Shown: positions 44,662 through 55,013 of the stretch, piece by piece | Numbering within the stretch: position 1 is the first letter of the stretch | Layout of the letters: every line of letters begins with the position of its first letter | Assembly: GCA_029204225.1 (NCBI GenBank) | Contig: CM055104.1 | Location: 26,701,253 to 26,765,252 of the forward strand | DNA length: 64,000 bases | Direction: 5' to 3' | Source of the DNA: Diphasiastrum complanatum | Lineage: Eukaryota; Streptophyta; Lycopodiopsida; Lycopodiales; Lycopodiaceae | Translations under genes and position numbers: made by a program | The notes under the pieces: generated by a model | What the model was told of the DNA's origin: nothing | Seen by the model: the letters and a program-made list of their open reading frames with translations, nothing else | The model's database searches: none

Positions 44662-47600
44662 CTAGCTTGGTTCAATCATTGCTTTACTAATCACTCCAAG
44701 TGATGATCTGAACTTCATAAAAGGTGTCTTTTGAAGTTGGTTACTAAGTAGATCAGCTACACATTCATTGCTTGGAACATGCTCCAAAGCAATCTCCTTG
44801 GCTTGCACCATTTCTCTCACAAAGTGATGGCATATCTCAATGTGCTTAGATCTTGCATGGAAGATTGGGTTAGATGCAAGGTGTTGGGCTGATATATTGT
44901 CATTGTAGATGATTGGTGCCTCCTCTGAATCCATGATCTTTAGTTCCACCAATAATCTCTTGATCCAAAGTACCTCCTTTGTAGTGGTTGTCAAAGCTTT
45001 GTACTCGGCCTCGGTTGAAGATAGAGATATAGTTTCTTGCTTTTTTGAAAGCCATGAAACCACACCTTCTCCTATGAAAGTTGAATAGGCACTTGTTGAT
45101 TTCCTATCCCTCTTGTCCCCTGCAAAATCTGAATCACTAAATGCATGAAGGTTAATCACATCTCCTCTATATAGAATCCCAAAATCCAATGTACCCGAGA
45201 TGTATCTTAGAATCCTCTTAGCCTTTTTCCAATGGATATTCAATGGCTTTTGCATGGATTGGCTCAACCTACATACACTAAAGCTAAGATCTGGTCTAGT
45301 TATAGTGATCCACATTAAGGAACCTATAAGTTGCCTAAACAAAGTGATGTCCATGAAGGATCTTTCATCATCTTCATTTGGCACTTTTACATCTTGCTCC
45401 ATTGGTGTGTCAACACTTTTGCATACTTCCATCTTAAACTTCTTCAAAAGACTTTGAGCATAGTTTACTTGACTTATAAAGATAAAATCAGACCCTCTAA
45501 GTACTTCTATGCCTAAGATGAAGTGAAGACACCCTAGATCTACCATCTTGAACTCTAAGGATAGATCTATCTTGATTTTTTCAATACCATCAACACTATT
45601 TCCACTAATGATGATGTCATCTACATAAATGAGTAAAAGTACAATACCAACATCATCAAACTTAATGTAAAGAGTGGGATCATATTCACTTTGAACAAAA
45701 GAAAGTGAAATAAGATAGCAATGTAGTCTTGAATTCCAAGATCTCGAGGCTTGCTTCAAGTCATAGATGCTTCTTTGGAGATGGCATACTTTGTTCTCCA
45801 TTCCATGCTTGATGAACCCTTGTGGCTGCTCCATATAGATATCCTCTTCCAAAAAACCATTCAAGAAAGCATTAGAGACATGCATTTGACATAGAATCCA
45901 TCCAAAATGTGAAGCAAGTGCAATGATTAGTCTTATTGTGACCATCTTGGCCACGGGTGCAAAAGTTTCCTCATAGTCTATCCCTCTCTCTTGAGCATAA
46001 CCTTTTGCAACTAATCTTGCTTTATGTTTGTTAACACTCCCATTTGCATTCAACTTAAGCTTGAAGACCCACTTGCATCCTATTACATTCCTTTGAGGTC
46101 TCTCAACAAGCAACCAAGTTTCATTCTCAATCAAGGCATCATACTCATCCAACATAGCTTTATACCATTCTTTGGAGTTCAATGTATCCTCAACATTAGA
46201 CGGTTCTTCAAAACTAGATAAAGCATAAGAAGTGGATGAGATACCCTCAACTTGCTGTCCTTTGCCTTGATATGTGAGCCTTGATGGCTCCACTTTTGCC
46301 CTTGAAGATCTCCTTGGTGTGATAGGTGGGTTTGGTGCTTGCTCCTCCATGAGCTCCTCCTCAAAACCAAGATCTTGCTCCTCGGCCATCTTCTTCTTGA
46401 TTGTTGGAGCACTTGAGCCTTCTTCAAGCATATGCATATGATGTTCATCAAAGATGACATCCGTTGAAACAACAAATTTGTTCAAGGATGGGAGATAGAC
46501 TTTGTAGCCCTTGCTTGAGCTTGCATATCCAAGCATGATCCCTCTTGTGGAAGATGGATCCTCCTTGGTTCTTGTTTCCAATGGCACATGCACATAACAT
46601 ATACACCCAAAAACTTTCAAGTGATTAAGATTGGGTTTCTTTCCATACAACATCTCATATGGAGTTTTGCCTTCAATTGCTTTGCAAGACACCCTATTCA
46701 TCAAGTAGTTTGCACATACAAGAGACTCACCCCAAAAGGATTTGGGCAAACAAGCATGTAATCTTAAAGCCTTAGAACATTCACATAATGTTCTATTCCT
46801 TCTTTCAGCAACTCCATTTTGTTGAGGAGTGTAAGGACAAGAAGTCTCTTTCTTGATCCCTTCCTCCTCACAAAAGGCCTTGAACTCATTGGAGATGAAT
46901 TCTCCACCATTGTCACTTCTAAGAATCTTGATGCTATGATTATGATGCTTTTCCACAAACAACTTGAACTTTACAAAAGTATCAAATACTTGAGACTTGA
47001 AGGAAAGTAAGAACACCCAACAATATCTTGAGTAGTCATCAATGAAGGTTAAAAACATGGATGAACCTCCATTAGATTTGGTGCTAGCAATGTGCACATC
47101 CGAGTGTATGAGTTCAAGAGGATGAGATGACTTTGTGATGGAGTTAGGAAACACCTTCTTATGTGCCTTGGATAAGGCACAAGCTTCACAAACCTTGTCT
47201 TCCTTCCCAATAGACCTTGGTAGGCCTAAAGCATACTCCTCCTTGATCATAGCCTCCATGGAACCCGAGTTGACATGTCCAAGTCTTTTGTGCCATAAAG
47301 TAAAGGTAGATATCTTGCTCTTCTCGGCCAACATGACAACATTAGTATCCACAAATGCATCCAGCTTATAAAGTTTGCCAAGTCTAGAGCCCTTAGCCAC
47401 TATCTTACCCTTCTTCTTGATGAAACATTCATTTGAAGCAAAGTCAACATTGAAACCATTGTCTATCATTTGGCCAACACTTAGTAGATTCTTTGTTATT
47501 GTAGGAATGTACAAAACACCTTCTATGTTGATCTTTTTGGAAGATCCTAAGCAAAGGGGAATGCTACCAACTCCTTCAATCTTACAAGCTTCATCATTTG

Positions 47601-48630
47601 CTGTATAGATAGACTTTATAGGTCCATCATAAGATAAGAGAGAAGAGAAAAACTCCCTTTTACTAGTCATGTGTGAACTAGCACCCGAGTCAATCCACCA
47701 AGGATCTTCTCCTTTGAAGCTTGTTGAAGAAAATATGGACATCATGAGAGAGTCCTCATGTGAACTCTCCTCCTCCTCCTCTTTGCTCATGTTGGCTTGG
47801 CTTTGATCTTGCTTCCTCTTGAAGCATTCCGAGGCATAATGCCCCATCTTGCTACAATAGTAGCACTTCACCTTTGATTTGTCCTTCTTGACTTTGGTGG
47901 TTGATGGAGATGCGTTTGGGGGTCCTTCTTGATCCTCAAGCTTTGTATACTTCTTGAATGTTGATCCTTTGTCTTTGGACTTGCCTTTGCCTTTGGTGAA
48001 GAGAGCTTGGTCATCTCCACCTTGGATGGAAAGCCTATCCATCCTCTCTTGCATTTGGCTCCTTCTTGATTCCTCGGCCATGAGTGTGCCTTGGAGTTCT
48101 TCAAGTATGGGTAGCTTACCCATAATTGCATATCCCTGAACCAAATTGTCAAATTCAAAGCTTAGTCCATTCAATATGAGTTGAACAAGCTCTTCATCCT
48201 TGATAGGGTCACCTATAAAGGCTAGCTCTTTGTTCAATTCCTTTACTCTTAGGACAAAAGTATGTGCACTCTCTCCTTTCTTTTGATAGCTTCTATAGAT
48301 TTGATTCTTCAAAGCTAACATTCTAGTTTGGTTCTTGGATTCATAGACCTTTTGCAAAGTCTCCCAAGCATCTTGAGCTGAAGTGCAATCTCCTACCTCT
48401 CTTAAGAGTTCATTTGCAACATTCATTTTTATGCAATGTAGTGCAACATTGCACCTCTTGATGTATTTGGCTTTTTCTTGAGGATGAATAGGTTCACCCT
48501 CCTTACCATTTACAATTTCCATCAGATCTTGCATGATCATGATAGATTCCATTCTAACTTTCCATATGGAATAGTTAGTTTTGTTGAGCCTTTCATTAGT
48601 ATCCAAAAGATATGCATTTATAGATGCCAT
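44662..48630 (-). CDS. gag-pol: C1 gag-pol polyprotein (1322 aa), RT catalytic Asp replaced by His
   Basis: One frame from ATG at 48630 to stop at 44662. Order by residue: gag capsid (about 15-200), zinc knuckle CYYCSKMGHYASEC (256-269), protease WWIDSG with Asp314, integrase zinc motif (H447, H452, C481, C484), integrase triad Asp511, Asp573, Glu609 (35 residues between the last two), RT with TFAPVAKMVTIR (889-900) and YVDD (1002-1005), RNase H acidic residues near 1166, 1207 and 1244. Two features spoil it. Codon 917 (45882-45880) reads His in CQMHVSNAFLNG, where B1, B2 and F have Asp, the first RT metal ligand. The YGLKQAPRSW box is YDLKQASRSW. Gag, protease and integrase appear functional, so the product might act in trans, but self-copying is doubtful. 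Confidence 0.96.
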   Translation of the reverse strand: MASINAYLLDTNERLNKTNYSIWKVRMESIMIMQDLMEIVNGKEGEPIHPQEKAKYIKRCNVALHCIKMNVANELLREVGDCTSAQDAWETLQKVYESKNQTRMLALKNQIYRSYQKKGESAHTFVLRVKELNKELAFIGDPIKDEELVQLILNGLSFEFDNLVQGYAIMGKLPILEELQGTLMAEESRRSQMQERMDRLSIQGGDDQALFTKGKGKSKDKGSTFKKYTKLEDQEGPPNASPSTTKVKKDKSKVKCYYCSKMGHYASECFKRKQDQSQANMSKEEEEESSHEDSLMMSIFSSTSFKGEDPWWIDSGASSHMTSKREFFSSLLSYDGPIKSIYTANDEACKIEGVGSIPLCLGSSKKINIEGVLYIPTITKNLLSVGQMIDNGFNVDFASNECFIKKKGKIVAKGSRLGKLYKLDAFVDTNVVMLAEKSKISTFTLWHKRLGHVNSGSMEAMIKEEYALGLPRSIGKEDKVCEACALSKAHKKVFPNSITKSSHPLELIHSDVHIASTKSNGGSSMFLTFIDDYSRYCWVFLLSFKSQVFDTFVKFKLFVEKHHNHSIKILRSDNGGEFISNEFKAFCEEEGIKKETSCPYTPQQNGVAERRNRTLCECSKALRLHACLPKSFWGESLVCANYLMNRVSCKAIEGKTPYEMLYGKKPNLNHLKVFGCICYVHVPLETRTKEDPSSTRGIMLGYASSSKGYKVYLPSLNKFVVSTDVIFDEHHMHMLEEGSSAPTIKKKMAEEQDLGFEEELMEEQAPNPPITPRRSSRAKVEPSRLTYQGKGQQVEGISSTSYALSSFEEPSNVEDTLNSKEWYKAMLDEYDALIENETWLLVERPQRNVIGCKWVFKLKLNANGSVNKHKARLVAKGYAQERGIDYEETFAPVAKMVTIRLIIALASHFGWILCQMHVSNAFLNGFLEEDIYMEQPQGFIKHGMENKVCHLQRSIYDLKQASRSWNSRLHCYLISLSFVQSEYDPTLYIKFDDVGIVLLLIYVDDIIISGNSVDGIEKIKIDLSLEFKMVDLGCLHFILGIEVLRGSDFIFISQVNYAQSLLKKFKMEVCKSVDTPMEQDVKVPNEDDERSFMDITLFRQLIGSLMWITITRPDLSFSVCRLSQSMQKPLNIHWKKAKRILRYISGTLDFGILYRGDVINLHAFSDSDFAGDKRDRKSTSAYSTFIGEGVVSWLSKKQETISLSSTEAEYKALTTTTKEVLWIKRLLVELKIMDSEEAPIIYNDNISAQHLASNPIFHARSKHIEICHHFVREMVQAKEIALEHVPSNECVADLLSNQLQKTPFMKFRSSLGVISKAMIEPS

Positions 48631-49429
48631 CTAGTCTCCTAATCAAGGACTTGACACAAATGAAGGTTACTTCTATTGATTTGATTGAAGGTCTACCTTA
48701 TCCCACTTCTTAGGGACCTGAAAAGATCAGTAATAGACTTCCTATAAAGATCTAAGAATGATCTCTAACAAAATCAAATCATAGAATACTAGAAACAATG
48801 CACTTGCTTGATTGAAGTAGACAATACTAGTAGAATTGCCCCTCTTTCTATAAAGAACATTAAAGCTTCCAAATGATCTGATCAAGAGTGAATTTCAGCA
48901 ACCTAATATACTTCCAAAATCACTTGTAAAAGATCTAAATGGAACTTAATGAGGATGCAACACAATCTACTATCCAATCACAAGCAAAAAATGATCAAAA
49001 TTGATGAAAAATTGATCTAATTTGGTGCATAAGTCAAGCAATGGTTGGACTGAACCTAAATCACTTTAGGAGGTGCCTACTACACCTTAGAACAGCCTTG
49101 AAGAGTCCCCAAAACTTTGATCTTCCCTCTCCTTGAATGCTAGAAAGCCTTCTCTATGAAATCACCTCCAAAACTCGCTTAGAAATCAATGCTTGGAGCA
49201 AGCAAAACTTGCTATCTTGGTAATGTGAATTGAATTCAACTTTGCCTCTGGTTTTAGACACCTAAACACCTGCAAATGAAGTCACACAACACCAATCTCC
49301 AATGTATTTGACTCACTTTGAGTTCTAGAATCAATACTAGATGCTAAGATCCAATCTACACAAGATTTAGATCAAAAATTGTGATCAAATTGAATGCAAA
49401 CCAAGGATTTAGCTCATTTCAGCCTTTAG
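48631..49429 (-). other. C1 5' leader
   Basis: About 800 bp of non-coding leader between primer site and gag ATG. No long open frame. I could not identify a packaging structure by eye. Confidence 0.7.
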
Positions 49430-49441
49430 GCTCTGATACCA
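49430..49441 (-). other. C1 primer-binding site
   Basis: TGGTATCAGAGC on minus, with no gap to the 5' LTR; initiator tRNA-Met type. Confidence 0.93.
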
Positions 49442-50123
49442 TGTAAAAATTACAGCAAATAAGGATCCTAAAACACTTGAAATGATGAGGGAAACAATAG
49501 ATTATGATTTCATAAGATTAGCACAAGTTGAACCATCAAAATCCATCAAAAATCTATGCTTGAACCTCACTAAATGGCCCAAATCCTTGAAGAAGGCTTC
49601 ACACGTGTGAAAGTACGGCCTCCCACAGTCTGAGTACTGTACACCAGACCTACATTCAATCCTATAATCATTAGTAATCACAAGTACTCAAACAATTATG
49701 AACATAGAGAGCAATTGCACCATTATGAGAGAAAAAACATGAAATTGCTTGATTTATTTTGGTGAGATATCATCACCTATATATACATGATCCATCACGG
49801 TTTTGGGCAGGTATGAGTAGCCCTAAACCTATCCCTAATGCTAATTTTGGTGGATCTTTCATCCCTACCAAGTTAGGGTTGGAATCTTGGAGATCCCTCA
49901 ACAATGCAAAAATTACCAAAAATAGCTCCTATTTTTTCTCCCTTGTATCTAAGCATAATTTGGACTCATTCCAAAAGTTCTAACACTTAGGTCTACTTGA
50001 GAACATCCTTATGAATGGAATCCTATGCTATTTGGCACGTGTGACAAGCCACATCATGACCATCTAACTATTTACAAGTCATATGACCAAAACTAGTCAA
50101 GCTAGAATTGTGAATTTTTAACA
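49442..50123 (-). repeat. C1 5' LTR (682 bp) with promoter elements
   Basis: Same ends as the 3' LTR. TATA box GTATATATAG at 49786-49777, about 337 nt into the LTR; TTCACACGTGTGAA at 49598-49611 downstream of it; another CACGTG near 50037 upstream of it. Differs from the 3' LTR at three bases. Confidence 0.97.
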
Positions 50124-50128
50124 ATTTG

Positions 50129-50414
50129 TCTAGCTGTTCACGACAAATTATTTTTCTGATGTTTTGTTAATGTTTGGCTACGTAATCAAATCGACCGTGA
50201 TTTCTATCACTAACGTTCTATTCGTTTCTGATAGGCATAGTCATGCTTAGGGAAAGAGTAATATAGCTCATTCCGCTGCGCAATAACACTTTCTGTTCGA
50301 GTTCGTCTCTCGTTCGAGTTTCGAGTTCGCTTCTCTTCGTGTTCATTTTCTTTTTGAGCTATTTTTTTGTTTCTCACACTCACACACCCTCTTTCTCCAA
50401 CATGGTATCAGAGC
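50129..50414 (+). repeat. E1 5' LTR right part and primer site
   Basis: LTR sequence ends CTCCAACA at 50402, followed by TGGTATCAGAGC (50403-50414). It joins the left part at 43960 across C1. Confidence 0.85.
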
Positions 50415-50558
50415 TATTTTTGTAGTCTGGTTTGCTTCCACAGTACAAGACTCTACTAGCCGATAAAGTAATTGTCTTCTTGTTCTGTAACTCAGTGCCA
50501 GATTTTTTCATGCTTAAGTCACTGATAGTTTTTCTTGACACTTAGACTAATCTTCCAC

Positions 50559-51290
50559 ATGGATTTCCAAGGGAAAGCCAGTCCCATCATGGACAAGCTT
50601 GATGGAGCCAATTACCATCTGTGGAATAAGATGAAAACTATACTCATGGCTAAAGAATTGTATGACGTTGTTACAGGTGCAAAAGGGAAACCCGAAGCAG
50701 ACAACGCAGCAATCTTGTATCCGAGGCCCAGACATCGAAAGAAGTCTGGGACATCTTGAGCACACTATACGAAGTGCGAGACATAGCCTCCAAGCTACAT
50801 CTTAGGAAAAAATTTTACTCCCTCAAGATGGTGAATGGTGATTTCCTTCAGAATCACATCAATCGATTCAAGAACCTGCTAAGGCAAATGACCGTTGTCG
50901 GATTTGTCATAGACGATCAAGACGTAGTGATGCAACTGCTTACAAGCTTGCCAAGCTCATACGATAGCTAGGTGATGATCATCACGACACATCCAGAACT
51001 GACTCTTTCGAGAGTCATTACTATGTTGTTGTAGGAAGACACGCGGAGGAACGAAGCCTCAAGTTCCTCAGCTGATTCTCACGCTTTATACACCAACAAG
51101 AGCACGACTAAGCAGAAGAAGAAGAAAGGCCCGAAGCAATCAAAGCCAAACTAGAAACCAGCACAGCACAAAGAACAGTCGAATCCACAGACAATGAAGA
51201 AGCTGTTCTGCAAATACTACAAGCGAAACAACCACGAAATTCAAGACTGTCGGATACTGCAAGAAAAGAACAAAAATAGGGGGTAGTCGA
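50559..51290 (+). pseudogene. E1 gag
   Basis: The plus ATG at 50559 starts MDFQGKASPIMDKLDGANYH, the copia gag N-terminus; a frame shift near 50755 leads to IASKLHLRKKFYSLKMVNGD, INRFKNLLRQM and VVMQLLTSLPSSYDS, then a stop. A degraded zinc knuckle appears near 51207 (CKYYKRNNHEIQDC, second Cys missing). Confidence 0.8.
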
Positions 51291-51295
51291 ATCAA

Positions 51296-51650
51296 GTGGA
51301 AAATGCAGCTGTAGAAGCTCCACAGCCTATTCAAGAAGCGAATCATGATGCCTTCATGAACAGCCATCAAGGAGCATCCGGTGACAGTTCTTGGTTCCTG
51401 GATTCCGGAGCCACTCAGCACATGACCAGCCTCATTGGCTGTTTTGAGTCCTATACACCTTACAGTACCAAGAAATATGTTCACCTTGGCGACAAATAAC
51501 ACACAAGCTATTAAAGGTGAAGGTACTGTAAGATTAAGCTTTGCAAATGATCAGTCTAAGCTACTTCCTAAAGTCCTGTATGTACCAAATTTATCTATGA
51601 ATCTGCTCTCTGTAAGCAGAATCACAGATTCAGATACTTGTATAAATTAA
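51296..51650 (+). pseudogene. E1 protease and pre-integrase start
   Basis: GDSSWFLDSGATQHMTSLIG gives an intact Asp-Ser-Gly active site. After a one-base shift near 51498 it continues NTQAIKGEGTVRLSFANDQS, VLYVPNLSMNLLSVSRITDS, and is then cut by the inserted minus-strand segment. Confidence 0.82.
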
Positions 51651-51654
51651 GTCA

Positions 51655-52880
51655 TTGCTGTTCTGCCTCTAGTCAAGTGCTCAGTAAGGCTTTGAGTTTC
51701 TGATCAAACTATGCCGTAAGTTGCTCCATCTGTTGTTTGTGTAATTTTGTCATCTGTTCCAACAGTAGTTCTGTGGATAGAGTGGAAGCATTTGACGATG
51801 ATGACGCTATCGAGGGAGTAGGAGTATGGGTGGTTGTATATTCGTCGTCTGATCCCTCATCCTCTTCCATGATGGCATCCTTCATAGCTTCTTGCAGAGT
51901 AGCGTACTGGTCCCGTCGTTTTAGTTCTCTCCTGATGCTACGTAGTAACCCCGCAAGGAACCACATGATCACCGCATGATCGGGAGTTAGGGCTGCACTG
52001 CACTCGGATCGTAGATGTTTGACCCAATATAGTCTCTGACCCTTTCTCTTTTTCCCATCTTGACCTTGATGATCATGAGAAACAAGTCTTCTAGGAACTT
52101 CCTTGGTTTAAAGCGCGTGATGAGAGCCACTTTAACTGCTTCCCAGGTGGATTTTTCTTCCTCTGATAAGTTGAAAAACCAATCTTGAGCCACATCTACT
52201 AGTGACATGAGAAACAACATCAACTTCTCTGCAGCTGTCCGATCGCCGTAGATTTCACAAGCTTGCTCGTAGATCTGGAGGAAGCGGATGGGATCTGATA
52301 ATCCATCGTATTTTGGTATCTCCATCCGAGGTGCCCTCCGGATTGCTTCTGGATCTTAAGAATCTGACCAATCTAATTGGCCGAAAGTGAAAAATCAGGC
52401 CCCTTACGGTGGTTTTTCCTTGATAACTTTTTACTCCTTGCACTGATTGTCTTGAGATTTTGATAGTAGCTGGATCTGATGCATATCTTTCCACTGATCT
52501 AGTCTGCGAGGGTTTCTAGTGTGAGGGTTGGTTGTGCGAGGGTTCTTTAGCTGTTTTTTAGTAAAAAGACCTTGATATCTCTCTGATTATTGGGACTTAA
52601 CTCTTGCAAGGTTCACAGGAGCTGCATCTAAGGTAGATCTGACTCTGGAATTCTTTGCGAGAGTTAACTCTCGCAAAAAGTGAAAAATTTACTGTTTGCG
52701 ACAAAACCACTAATTTGGCTTGATCTTCACCAATAATCAGTACTAACTCTCGTAGGCTTCATCACTAATGGAAATTGACATTCTGGATCGTTTGGAGTGG
52801 TCTGCGAGAATTCTCTTTGGAAGGATCTATTGGATCTTGACTTTTTAGTGATTTTTGTTATTGGAAAATAGACTAGGAAC
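51655..52880 (-). pseudogene. Ty3/gypsy-like gag segment inserted in E1
   Basis: Minus strand: MEIPKYDGLSDPIRFLQIYE, LMLFLMSLVDVAQDWFFNLS, STWEAVKVALITRFKPR (52325-52100), then after a shift FLAGLLRSIRRELKRRDQYA and LQEAMKDAIMEEDEGSDDEY. This is the retrotransposon gag capsid domain (FLMSLxxxAxxWFxxL pattern). The remaining 52330-52880 is non-coding. No LTRs or target duplication were identified. Confidence 0.72.
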
Positions 52881-52884
52881 CTTT

Positions 52885-53460
52885 CAGATCAAGTCATCAA
52901 CATGTAGCTAAAGACTTACTAGACATTGTTCACTCAGACATATGTGGCCCAATGCAAACATTATCTATGTTTGGTGCAAAGTACTTTATTACATTCATCA
53001 ACAAATATTTGAGAAAAACAGTTGTACATTTCATAAATCAGAGATTTAATGCTTTCAACCTCTTCAAACAATACAAGGAACATGTTAAACTGGCAAAAAG
53101 ATAAAAGCACGGAGGAGCAACAATGGTGGCCTTGTTGAAAGGAAGAATTGAATCTCGATGAAAGGAAGAATGGCCTTGTTGAAAGGAAGAATCGGCTAAG
53201 TGCATGCTCGCTCACGCATCACTACCGAAGCTATTCTGGGCTGAAGTTGTGTCTACTGTAGCTTACATTCAGAACAGATGCGCTGACCAAAGACCTCTCA
53301 GGCAAGACATCTTATGAAGTTTCGACAAGCTCCAGACCTTTGATAAAGAATCTCAGAGTCTTCGGAGCTATCGTCTACGTGCAGATCCCAAAAGATACAA
53401 AAAAGAAAATGGATGCCTACGCCACCTCCAAGAAAATCGACAAGAATGCGCACACAACCT
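52885..53460 (+). pseudogene. E1 integrase remnant
   Basis: HQHVAKDLLDIVHSDICGPM carries the first catalytic Asp, followed by AKYFITFINKYLRKTVVHFI. The DNGGE segment is largely lost. A short duplication (GAAAGGAAGAATNGGCCTTG, about 53137-53195) disrupts the ERKN region. LRVFGAIVYVQIPKDTKKKM marks the C-terminal part. Confidence 0.75.
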
Positions 53461-53470
53461 ACAAGGAATA

Positions 53471-54300
53471 TTGACAAATTTCATTAGAGAACTGACAACT
53501 ATCGAAAAAGCACTCAACCAATCATACTTTGATATTTGGAGAGAAACAATGGATAGAGAGTATACCTCTCTAATCAAGAACCAAACGTGGTCTATCGTCG
53601 AATTGCCAGCCAGCCGAAATGTAAGTGATTGCAAATGGGTATTCAAGGTCAAATACAAGGGGGATGGAAGTGTCGATTGAAGGAAAGCCCGACTTGTCGC
53701 GAGAGGATTTTCACATATCTCGAATATCGACTACAACGAGACTTTCACTCCGGTAGTCAAGCATTCCTCGATAACGACACTTTTGTCATATGCTGTTACG
53801 GCTAATCTAGAGGTACATCAGTTGGATGTGCACCATTGATTCGCATGTATACTACAAGCCAATGCAGCATTCTTTATCATCATCACTTTGTATGTCGACA
53901 ACACATTCTTTTCAGCGACTGTCGGTCTAATAAAGGATGCTAACAAGATGTTGTCCCTAGAATTTGACATGACAGATTTGGGCGAAGCTCATTACTGTCT
54001 CGGAATTTAGATCTACAGAGGCAAAACGCAAAGGTTGATTTATATCACCCAACAGAGATATATTCTCAATGCACTCATTAGATACAATCTGATAATTGGC
54101 TCACTCACCGATGGATCTAGACCTAAAATTGTCAAAGGACCAATGTGCTCGGACAAAGGAAGAGAAGGAGCAAATGAGAGATTGCCCATTATACCAATCT
54201 GTTCCCGGTACTCTCATATATGCAATGATCTGCACCAGACCTAATATCGCTTTTGCAATATGCGACTCAGCTTACACTCTGTAGACGGGGAGATAGGTTA
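53471..54300 (+). pseudogene. E1 reverse transcriptase remnant
   Basis: EKALNQSYFDIWRETMDREY, TWSIVELPASRNVSDCKWVF, TGA, KARLVARGFSHISNIDYNET, LEVHQLDVHH then TGA. A deletion follows to FFIIITLYVDNTFFS, where the second catalytic Asp of YVDD is Asn, then EFDMTDLGEAHYCLGI and RPNIAFAICDSAYTL. Decayed beyond function; scattered similarity ends by about 54600. Confidence 0.8.
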
Positions 54301-54610
54301 TGAGGGGCACAAGATGCTAAACATGTGTTTAGTGTGGCCAATTCTAGGCTGCGTCCAAGGGCACCTTATACTCATGTACAATGACAAGGTCAAATGTAGA
54401 TGGAGATGCAGGTTGTACAAAATGGGGTTGATAGGATGGAGAAGAAAGATCAAACGAAGATGCATGTTCAGAATTAAAACAAATGGCAAACAAAAAGTGA
54501 AGTGGAGGGCGTGCAAACACTTTACGAGCGACAGACTATTTACAAAAACCAACCGACGTAAACACGTTTCTTTTAGTTTCATCCAAAATTTGATAGGCTC
54601 TTTCTAGCTA

Positions 54611-55013
54611 ATCATTGGAAAAAGTGATGCATCTATAGTAGTCAATTTTATTTACAGGGATTGCAAATAGTGGATCTTAGTTCAGATATAGTGCGTATAT
54701 GAGAACAGTACATGGTTTACTGCATTGACAAAATAGCACAGTAAGCTTCTAGCTTAACAGGCTAGAAAGGTTTATTTGAGTCAATAGAGCAGATAATGTT
54801 TCCGTATCATTGTTACATTAAAACTGGCGAGTAAAGTATGCCCAGGAAAGTGCACCACATTGTAGTTCATAAAATTACAGACCAAGGTCTATATGAACAA
54901 TGTTGAGCTTCAAATTGAAGACCGTAGATAAATCCTTTTGTTTTTGTACCATGCTGCCATACACCCCCTTTTGTTTAAAGATAATGAAGTGAGCAGAATT
55001 ATCTAGCTTGACC
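54611..55013. other. Non-coding sequence, probably including the FCLY 3' UTR
   Basis: No open frame or element boundary. The part next to 55013 is presumably the 3' UTR of the minus-strand gene; I see no clear AATAAA signal. Confidence 0.5.

Larger units (their letters stand above)
43966..50123 (-). mobile_element. Full-length Ty1/copia element C1, young, uninterrupted gag-pol
   Basis: A 6158-bp element with two 682-bp LTRs (43966-44647 and 49442-50123), target duplication ATTTG on both sides, primer site directly next to the 5' LTR (49441-49430) and purine tract AGTGAGGAGGAG next to the 3' LTR (44659-44648). The LTRs differ at three positions by eye (0.44%), all transitions, the lowest divergence in the window. 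A single open frame encodes the whole polyprotein. It sits inside the E1 5' LTR. Confidence 0.97.
43222..54610 (+). mobile_element. Ty1/copia element E1, 5' LTR split by C1, 3' end degraded
   Basis: The plus-strand 5' LTR lies at about 43222-43960 and 50124-50402, interrupted by C1 with duplicated ATTTG. A primer site follows at 50403-50414. Degraded gag, protease, integrase and RT continue to about 54600. A minus-strand Ty3-like gag segment is inserted at about 51650-52880. No 3' LTR is recognisable. Confidence 0.82.

Noticed and set aside
44662-48630. Calling C1 a functional autonomous retrotransposon
   Set aside because: The frame is intact, but the first RT catalytic Asp is His and the adjacent YGLKQAP box is altered.
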